From contig ML978265.1 in assembly GCA_010015745.1 (NCBI GenBank), positions 38,397-102,396 on the forward strand: a stretch of DNA of 64,000 nucleotides, given 5' to 3'. Made by a program: the position numbers and the translations under genes. Within the stretch, counting starts at the first letter, position 1, and each line of letters starts with the position of its first letter. Origin of the DNA: Setomelanomma holmii. Lineage: Eukaryota > Ascomycota > Dothideomycetes > Pleosporales > Phaeosphaeriaceae. Below the pieces are notes generated by a model. That model was not told where the DNA came from, ran no database searches, and saw nothing but the letters and a program-made list of their open reading frames with translations. This document shows, piece after piece, positions 57,730 to 64,000 of the stretch.

Positions 57730-58611
57730 ATGTACTTGATAAGCGAGCTAATTAGACAAGCGAGCTGATCACTCTGCTGAGACCCCACTAAAATCTAATG
57801 TCCCACACAGTACAAAACGCAACGCAACGGTTCTCAACAGTACTCTACGGTGTTGCACAGTAGCTTAAATTAATTACAGAGTATCTCTTCTACTTGTTTA
57901 CATGTTTGCGAGTTGTGCCCAGCCTCGCCGCAGCGTCTACAGCGCCTTTGAGTTAGCTCGCTGCTCTTAGCGCGCACGCTCTTCTTCGCCTTCTTCCTAT
58001 CACTACGCGCTGCAAACTCCTTTAATGTAGTTAAGCGCACGCTCTCCTTAGCTATAAGAGTCCTCTCTGCCTGTATACGCTTTATCTTGTGTGATTTACA
58101 GTATGAGGCAGCCTCAGGATCCTCGCAGAGAGCTCTCTTATAGTCGTACTTGCGATTGAACTTGACTTGCAGCTCATCGCGACGTTTGACGAAGTTTCTG
58201 GCCGAGCGGACGCCTACTCGCTGTTGGCCACGCTCCTTGCGCAGTAGATCAGCTATATCATTCACAGCGTCAAGCTGGGGCAGAAATCCTCGCGCGTTAA
58301 GGTTGAGTATATGCTAAACAATGACCTCTTCCTTATTTAGATGAAGAATTGCTGAGTTAGGCGTGCAATTGCGTCGAAACTGCTTTCCAGCGCGCTATTC
58401 AGCAAGCGTCTTTTGAGGGACCTTGTAGATATCAGCAGCGCGTCGTTCAGAGAGAGTCGTATCTTGTTTGATAGCTAAAAGCGGATGCTGCAATCGCGCC
58501 TCCTTTAAAGCTAGTAGCTTGTTGTGTTGTTGAGTCATCGGGCTCTACTGTGCGAGACGGTAGATTTTGGTGGGGGCTTGGCAAGGTGGGCGACTCGCTT
58601 ATCAAGTACGT
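57730..58611 (-). mobile_element. Internal-deletion derivative of pogo family B, 882 bp
   Basis: TA flanks both ends (57,728-57,729 and 58,612-58,613). Ends are ATGTACTTGATAAGCGAG at left and, in reverse complement, ACGTACTTGATAAGCGAGTC at right. Both sides share the family-B subterminal blocks. The interior keeps only the transposase N-terminal third and C-terminal quarter; the DDE nuclease between is missing. It is much shorter than an inferred full-length B copy (nearly 2 kb). Confidence 0.88.
57870..58265 (-). CDS. 131-aa HTH + zinc-knuckle ORF inside the deletion derivative
   Basis: An uninterrupted frame from ATG to TAA. The N-terminal half is part of the CENP-B/pogo DNA-binding region (MNDIADLLRKERGQQRVGVR, FVKRRDELQVKFNRKYDYKR). 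At ALCEDPE it joins directly to AASYCKSHKIKRIQAERTL, which in other copies lies after the DDE domain. The C-terminus carries KKAKKSVRAKSSELT and the CCHC knuckle CRRCGEAGHNSQTC. The deletion junction keeps the frame. A protein of this kind could bind element ends without cutting them, but expression is unknown and the upstream HTH codons (58,266-58,400) contain stops. It may be chance survival. Confidence 0.45.
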   Translation of the reverse strand: MNDIADLLRKERGQQRVGVRSARNFVKRRDELQVKFNRKYDYKRALCEDPEAASYCKSHKIKRIQAERTLIAKESVRLTTLKEFAARSDRKKAKKSVRAKSSELTQRRCRRCGEAGHNSQTCKQVEEILCN

Positions 58612-58613
58612 TA

Positions 58614-58963
58614 TTCTTAATAAAGATATTTACAACTTGAACAAAATAAACTTTATAATAGGTACAATGTTAACTAGACTAGTAGTTATAGACTCTAAAC
58701 GCTAAGAATAGCTAAAGATAGTCTAGTAGAGTAATTAAGAGTAGACTATAGTACTCTCAGGTATTAACGCAACTAGGTAGATAATTCTACTCTTTGTTGT
58801 CTTCTAGAGTAAAAACTAGCTCTCTAGCTAATACTAGAAGAAGAATCTACCTTACGATTAGGTTCTTAGAGTCTGTCTGTAAGAACAGCTAGACAATAAA
58901 TAAGCTTAGTCTGTAGTAGCTAAAAGCACTTTAACGCTTATATAAAAGAATGTACTATTAGTA
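58614..58963 (+). mobile_element. Heavily RIP-mutated family-B fragment (left part)
   Basis: It aligns base by base with the copy at 51,155-51,510: ttcttaataaagatatttac here versus tccttaatgaagacacctac there, with C-to-T and G-to-A changes throughout. It encodes only stop-riddled remains of the DDE region. It ends at the TA target of element D and resumes at 61,921 on the other side. Confidence 0.8.
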
Positions 58964-59149
58964 TAACGTATTCTATTAGCGAGCCGACTACATTACTAAG
59001 CTGCCTAAAACATGCTAAGCCTACACTCTCTACCTTCTACTCTATATGTCTTAACTACCTAACGCATTATTGCTTAAACACGAAGGCAGACGTTAGCTTA
59101 CTCTTTAAGCCTATTAATCTAGCTAATCTCGAAGCTACTAGGTGCTACT

Positions 59150-59601
59150 TGTGAAGGCCTGTACAGAAGGGTATCTGTATTGGGTCTAGCGGTTGGTTCT
59201 CGGGGGTAGACCAAGGGGATACTGCAATGGGTGTCGATACTGAGACAGTAAGAGGGCGCTTCTGCAAAGAGTATGGGTTTCGTGAGAACAACGGTTGATT
59301 GCTAATACGAAGTTGAACACGATGGTCTGTAGGAGACCATCGTCTATGTCTATATAGTAGGGTGTGACCTTTCTGATCACTATGCTCTATGAGAGCAGAG
59401 GGAGCAGAGAGAGATGCTGGATCTCCGGCTCTGTCTGTGCTACGCGGAGCGAGAGATCAAGGCGAGCATATAGTGCGGCTTACTCCTGCTGTTGGGGGTG
59501 GTCTTGGCGGATCCGAGGTTTTCCCGCTGCTCTGCTGTTGCCTTCGCTTACGAGAGAGCACCCCCTGGTCATGTGGGCCTAGTGTACCGTGGATCGTAAC
59601 A
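59150..59601 (+). mobile_element. Solo LTR 1, 452 bp, 5-bp target duplication CTACT
   Basis: The sequence runs TGTGAAGGCCTGTAC...GGATCGTAACA, with TG...CA ends. CTACT flanks it on both sides (59,145-59,149 and 59,602-59,606). There is a TATA-like TCTATATA about 200 bp in. No retroelement coding sequence is attached, so it is a solo LTR left by recombination between two LTRs. The last 250 bp are GC-richer than the surroundings, implying less RIP and later arrival. Confidence 0.9.
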
Positions 59602-59778
59602 CTACTAAGGCCTATAGCGTTAAACGCCGAATTCTTAATAAACGCGCTCAAGAAGTACTACTTCGCCTAGAAACACAACTAAACTTCTATAAGCTTACTG
59701 CGACAGAAGAGCAGACTATTGTTTAATATATTCTTAACCTTAACTTACGTAGATTCGCGCTATAGCTGTGCGAGGTAG

Positions 59779-60002
59779 TGAGCTGTAACTTGAGGTGTTG
59801 GAACCCTTTTTCCCACTTCATGGCTGGAGGCGAGTATGAGGAGAACATCGTGTTTGGCTATCTGTGTCTACCTCCCTTTTTAATGGTTTTTTGTGTTGTA
59901 TGTGATGATCGCTCGCTGTGAGCTTGCATAAGGAGCGTATTCTTCCAGCTTCTGCTCCCTACTTAACTAAGAAAGCACTACTGCACTCCGTACACTGACA
60001 CA
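59779..60002. mobile_element. 224-bp TG...CA insertion with GTAG duplication
   Basis: GTAG occurs immediately before (59,775-59,778) and after (60,003-60,006). The insert begins TGAGCTGTAACTTGAGG and ends ACTGACACA. Removing it and one GTAG rejoins the element-D transposase in frame (LCEV followed by AHIANKLL). The ends suggest a small solo LTR, but a 4-bp duplication is short for Copia/Gypsy and I recognise no family. Confidence 0.6.
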
Positions 60003-60838
60003 GTAGCACATATAGCTAACAAATTACTATGTGTGCGTAGAGAAGAGCCGGTAGGCAAGCACTAGGCTGAGCGCTTTGTAACGCGCTTAACTAAGCTCAA
60101 AATAGCGTTTAATTGAGCAAAGAATAGGTAGAGAATACTGCAAGAAGATTCTGAGGTAATTAGCGCGTAGTTCAAGCTAGTAGAGAAGACTAAAGCTAAG
60201 TACAGCGTCTACAATAATAACGTACACAACTTTAACAAGACTAGCTTCTAGATAGGCGTAATTAGATATATAAAAGTCGTCACAGGCTCTAAGAGACGTG
60301 CAAGGCCTAATCTTATCTAGCTAGGTAATCGCAAGTAGATTACTATTATCTGGAGTATCTGCGCTACTAAGTACGCAACTCTACTATTTATTATCTACAG
60401 GAGACGCATAGTACGAGAAGGCTTCAATACCTCGTAATTAGAAGCTCTTAGTCTCTAAGAACGGCTAGACAAACAACGCACTTAGTCTTAAGTAATTAAA
60501 GTGTTTTAACGCGCATACAGAGGCGCGCTAAGCAGAGAGGTATAAGCTGCTTATTGTAGACAGCTATAAGAGCTATCTTAACTAGAATTTCAAGAACTAC
60601 TGTCTTAAATACAAGATTCTTACTCTCTACATGCTACTTTTACTTTTTACACATTCTCTAGCCTCTTAACGTAGTCTGCTTCTTACTATTAAAGCGCAAG
60701 TACCTCTAGCGCATTAGAGACTTAGCACGCTAACGCGTCTTCTATATTAACAAAGAAGGCTTTCTTCTAGCCTTTAAAGACGCGTTTTTTAACGTATTTA
60801 TAGAGAATAACTACTAAAAAGCCTTTAAGGCAGTAGAG

Positions 60839-61265
60839 TGTGAAGGCCTGTACAGAAGGGTATCTGTATTAGGTCTAGCGGTTGGTTCTCAGGGAGTGAA
60901 TTAGTTCGAGAGGGAGCGGTAATACTAAGACAGTACGAGGGTGCGTCTGAAAAGAGTGTTGGGCTCGTGAGAACAATAATTGGTTGCTAATACAAAGCTG
61001 AATACGACGGTCTGTAAGAGGCTGTCGACTATGTCTATATACTGTATGAAGGAGAGTAAGCTCACGGAGCTAGTCGTAAGTGTCGTGAGTACTGGGATTG
61101 CTCCCCACGCTGGTAGTCGTGAGTCGGACTGGCTCACGCTTGGCAACGTGAGTGAGTCACGTGACTGGCTTGGTGGCTGTGAGTTGCGTAGGCCTTGGTG
61201 ACACCTTATTGGCTTTTCAAAAGTCCCGGCGGTTCTCCGGACGTCTTGTGTGTCAGGCCGTAACA
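60839..61265 (+). mobile_element. Solo LTR 2, 427 bp, 5-bp target duplication TAGAG
   Basis: The sequence runs TGTGAAGGCCTGTAC...CAGGCCGTAACA. TAGAG flanks it (60,834-60,838 and 61,266-61,270). The first ~205 bp are clearly related to solo LTR 1, up to the TCTATATA motif; the remaining part is different and carries repeated GTGAG/CTCAC motifs. Removing it rejoins the element-D frame (KAFKAVELVSMNAQ). Confidence 0.9.
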
Positions 61266-61920
61266 TAGAGCTAGTCTCTATGAACGCGCAGATAGTGTTA
61301 GAATGCCTTAAAGTACAGCTGCGTACGCTGCTAGAACCTCTTCTTCTAGAGACACTGTAGTAGTTAAAGACTCTAAGTAATACTTATGGATTTTAGATCT
61401 TAGTTAAAGCTTGTACGCAAGTCTTTTACTTAGTTACCTATTACTGCACAGACAGGCTTCTCTGAGCTTGTAAAGAGCGCTAAATTAATACTGCACTAGA
61501 ACGCTCTTCTCTTAGCTAAGATTAATAAGCTGCGAGAGCAATTAGTAGTAGTATCGAAGTAGAAATTGCGCAAAAAGAAGCAGATTTAGTAAGGTAGCAC
61601 TATAGAGTATAGAACTGCTGCAGCGTAGGTAGCTACTAAGGCGTCTGCAGCGCCTTAGCAATCGAAGAAGGCTCATAGTAGTAGTAATTAAGAAACAGTC
61701 TAACTAGCTCTGCAGCGTTGTAGAAACTGTAGCGCAACTAGGCACAACGTACGAACGTGTAGAAAGAATATAGAGGCATCTTCTAAATTAGATGCAAGCA
61801 CAACGTACGCTAGCTTCTTATTTAATAGCGATGAAATTAAAGATTCGTAACATATATTAGTCGTGCTAAGCCTTTTTGAGTAGCTTAGTAATGTAGGCAG
61901 CTCGCTAATAGAGTACGTTA

Positions 61921-61953
61921 GTACGTTTACTTATTATTAATAGCTACAAGAGT
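61921..61953 (+). mobile_element. Right part of the RIP-mutated family-B fragment
   Basis: gtacgtttacttattattaa continues exactly where the fragment ending at 58,963 stops; in the family-B copy at 51,500-51,545 the two pieces are contiguous. This proves element D was inserted into this copy. It is cut at a TA (61,954-61,955) by another family-B terminus. Confidence 0.8.
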
Positions 61954-61955
61954 TA

Positions 61956-61980
61956 ACGTACTTAATAAGCGAGTTAATTA
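61956..61980. mobile_element. 25-bp family-B terminus, truncated by the next insertion
   Basis: After TA (61,954-61,955) the sequence ACGTACTTAATAAGCGAGTT is a family-B end. It stops at TA (61,981-61,982), where a further family-B copy starts. Confidence 0.6.
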
Positions 61981-61982
61981 TA

Positions 61983-63754
61983 ACGTACTCCACGGGTGAG
62001 TCAGACACACGGACGAGTCGGACACTCTGCTAAGCCCCTACCAAAATCTACCGTCACGCACAGTAGAAAACGCACCCCAACAGTAGAAAACGGTTCTGTA
62101 CGGTACTGCACGGTAGTCTATATTAATCACAGACTATTTCTGCTTCTTGTTTACATGTGCGCAAGTTGTGCCCAGCCTCGCCGCAGCGTCTATAGCGCCT
62201 CTGAGTCAGCTCACTGCCCTTAGCGCGCGCGCTCTTCTTCGCCTTCTTCCTACTACTACGCGCCGCAAACTCCTCTAAGGTGGTCAAGCGCACGCCCTCT
62301 TCAGCTGTAAGAGTCCCCTCTGCCTGTATACGCTTTCTCTTGTGTGATTTACAGCGTAAGGTGGCCTCATTAGCTGCTTGAAGCTCTGCGTTGCGCTCAG
62401 TTATTAACACTAAATGATGCGCTATTATTGCAGCGCCTTTTGAGAACTTTTCAAGAGCCTCAAATATCAATGAAGGCGAGCTATCTACATGTCTCTACAT
62501 CCTCTCTCAAATTGGCTTCGTTGGCGACCTAAATTCTAGGGTATTACCTAGGGTTCTGAACACCTAAGGAACGTCGTTAACAATAGGTGGTGTAGGCGTA
62601 CAAAGGCAGAAGTCTATCTTTGATATTACTGCCTCTAGGTTAAGCAGAACTAAGCTAGCACCTTAAAAGTCTCTCTTGATATTGCTTTTCATAAAGGACT
62701 CCTTAAAGGTAGCAATAAAGCAGGGCAGGAACTCAAGTTTAGTGATGTAAGTGATCCTGTTGCGCATCAGGTTCTCAGCTTGGCGCCTGTACGCCTTCTT
62801 TATTGGCGAGAAGCAACCTACATCAAGAGGCTGCAGAAGGTGCAATAAGTGAGGAACTATGCAGAGGGTAATAATCTTGTTCTCCTTACAGTACTGCTGG
62901 AATTCAAGCGAATTGTAGCTCTTGCAGCCGTTAATAATAAGCAAACGTACTATGCTAACAGTACGTTTTTTCGTATGAGCGTGAAAGTGCTTCAACCACG
63001 CCAGGCCAAGCTCATTTGTTGTCCAGCCGTTCTCAGAGACCCTAATGACCTAATCAGGAGGTAGGTTCTCCTCCTTATACCAGGCGGAGAGGTGGTTCTT
63101 GCCCTAGAAGATAATAAAGGGTGGGATCGCCCACCTACTTGCATTGATGCCTTAGATGACAGTAGTCCACTCTTGATTACCCTGCTGTACCGTCTTTAGC
63201 TGTCCTCGATGCTCAGAGCCTGTGACTACTGCTCTAGTTAATATCACGCCTATTATGAAGCCAGACTCGTCAAAGTTATAGGTGTCTTTATCAAGGAGGC
63301 TATGCTTCGCCTTTGTGTTCTCTACAAGACAGAACCAGTCTCGTACCTTCTTAGAATCTTCGCAGAGAGCTCTCTTGTAGTCGTACTTGCGATTGAAACT
63401 GAATTTGAGCTCAGGGCGGCCTTTAACAAAGGTCCCAGCCTAGTTAACGCCAACCAGCTGTTGGCCACGCTCCTTGCGCAATAGATCAGCCATGTCCTTG
63501 ACAGCAGCAAGCTAGAGAGGAAATCCTTGCGCGTCAAGGTCAAGTATATGCTGAACAATCACCTCCGCCTCTGTTGGACAAAGGCTTGCTGAGTTAGGCG
63601 CGCAATCGCGTTGATACTGCTTTCCAGCGTGTCAGTCAGCAAGCGTCTTTTGAGAAACTTCGTAGATAGTAGCAGCGCGTCGTTCTGAGAGATTCGCGTC
63701 TTGTTTGATAGCCTCCAGCGCAAGCTGCAATCGAGCCTCTTTTGAAACTAGTAG
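61983..63754 (-). mobile_element. Pogo family-B copy, truncated at its 5' end
   Basis: It starts after TA with ACGTACTCCACGGGTGAGTC and the family-B subterminal repeats. The transposase reads on minus through to the HTH region near 63,740, where related copies continue but this one changes abruptly into TGTTGTAACATAAGC. This is the best preserved family-B copy in the window. Confidence 0.85.
62123..63600 (-). pseudogene. Family-B pogo transposase, nearly complete but broken
   Basis: Reading down from ~63,600: EVIVQHILDLDAQGFP (HTH), AAVKDMADLLRKERGQQLVG, FNRKYDYKRALCEDSK, a DDE region with YNFDESGFIIG (first Asp), VSENGWTTNELGLAWLKHFH, VRLLIINGCKSYNSLEFQQY (the usual Asp of IDG is Asn here), and HLLQPLDVGCFSPIKKAYRR (third Asp). 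A clean C-terminal ORF of 115 codons (62,123-62,470) ends with the knuckle YRRCGEAGHNLRTC, in which the first Cys is Tyr. Several TAG stops and these substitutions mark it inactive. Confidence 0.85.
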
Positions 63755-64000
63755 TGTTGTAACATAAGCTTAGATAAATAGTTTCCTGTTTAGGAAGTAG
63801 CACGTGACTAATCACGTGACTTGCCTAACTAAGTAAGAGTTACATCTATGCTAATAGTTAACACGTTAAGCGTGTTACTATACATAGTAACAAGAAGATT
63901 CTACAATCTTCTACAAGGTTCTCTTACTTCTGCTTACACTAGATTGCGTCATGTACGCGTAATCTTTAGAGAAGATTACGCACACAGAGTGTTCTAGATT
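63755..64000. mobile_element. Possible LTR start at the window edge
   Basis: The family-B sequence ends at ...actagtag and a new sequence begins TGTTGTAACATAAGC. It contains a close direct repeat CACGTGACT (63,801-63,809 and 63,816-63,824) and small inverted repeats (AACACGTTAAGCGTGTT, AAGATTCTACAATCTT). TG at the start and the abrupt junction suggest an LTR. The other end and target duplication are outside the window, so this is tentative. Confidence 0.4.

Larger units (their letters stand above)
58966..61918 (+). mobile_element. Pogo family-D transposon carrying three later insertions
   Basis: TA flanks both ends (58,964-58,965 and 61,919-61,920). Left begins ACGTATTCTATTAGCGAGCC; right in reverse complement begins ACGTACTCTATTAGCGAGCT; both continue through a shared ACATTACTAAGCT block. 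Transposase pieces on plus: EEQTIV stop YILNLNLRRFAL, AHIANKLLCVRREEPVGKH, VYNNNVHNFNKTSF, GSKRRARPN, and a C-terminus ending with the knuckle CRNCSATRHNVRTC (near 61,710-61,755). All catalytic blocks are stop-ridden. It is split by a solo LTR (59,150), a 224-bp insertion (59,779) and another solo LTR (60,839). Without them the element is about 1.85 kb, the same size as A and C. Confidence 0.85.

Noticed and set aside
48688..64000. CRISPR-like or satellite array from the repeated GGGCGAG motifs
   Set aside because: The motifs occur only in pairs near transposon ends and are subterminal repeats of family-B elements, not an array.

Overview
This window is nuclear DNA from a filamentous ascomycete (Pezizomycotina; a Dothideomycete is my guess, not proven). 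The signs are short GT-AG introns of about 45-130 bp, closely spaced genes on both strands, fungal families (Pep12, Ndc1, EamA transporter, bL17m, WSC-domain copper radical oxidase, pectin methylesterase, Mlh3), and transposons whose stop codons look like repeat-induced point mutation (RIP, mainly CAG to TAG).

Bases 1-16,270 hold a partial unknown gene, a BTB-domain relic, the SNARE pep12, the nuclear-pore gene ndc1, a DUF1279/FAM210-like mitochondrial protein gene, a small unknown gene and a peptide-N-glycosidase A-type gene. Three gene-free stretches of 2.2-3.2 kb separate them.

Bases 16,271-29,965 start with an intact drug/metabolite-type transporter. Three decayed genes follow: a C2H2 / fungal-specific transcription factor broken by a hAT-type MITE, a cytochrome P450, and a Dal5-like MFS permease. 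Regulator, oxygenase and transporter side by side look like a dead catabolic or secondary-metabolite cluster. Next come an intron-containing tRNA-Asn, a DUF1761 gene and a second BTB relic.

Bases 30,042-47,664 are a dense block of intact genes: mitochondrial ribosomal protein bL17m and the ribonucleotide reductase large subunit (divergent, with MCB/SCB cell-cycle sites between them), a YCII-like protein, a NodB deacetylase, a Ser-rich protein, mlh3 (divergent from the Ser-rich gene), a pectin methylesterase, and a five-WSC-domain AA5 oxidase. The last two are probably secreted plant cell-wall or carbohydrate enzymes.

From about 48,688 to the end the window is a nested, RIP-damaged transposon island. 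It holds at least four pogo/Fot-type families (called A, B, C and D here; all insert at TA and all end in a CCHC zinc knuckle), a MULE with a 9-bp target duplication, two related solo LTRs with 5-bp duplications, a 224-bp TG...CA insertion, and the start of another possible LTR. Flanking sequences let parts of the insertion order be read. One B copy is an internal-deletion derivative that keeps an open 131-codon frame joining the HTH and zinc-knuckle parts without the DDE nuclease.
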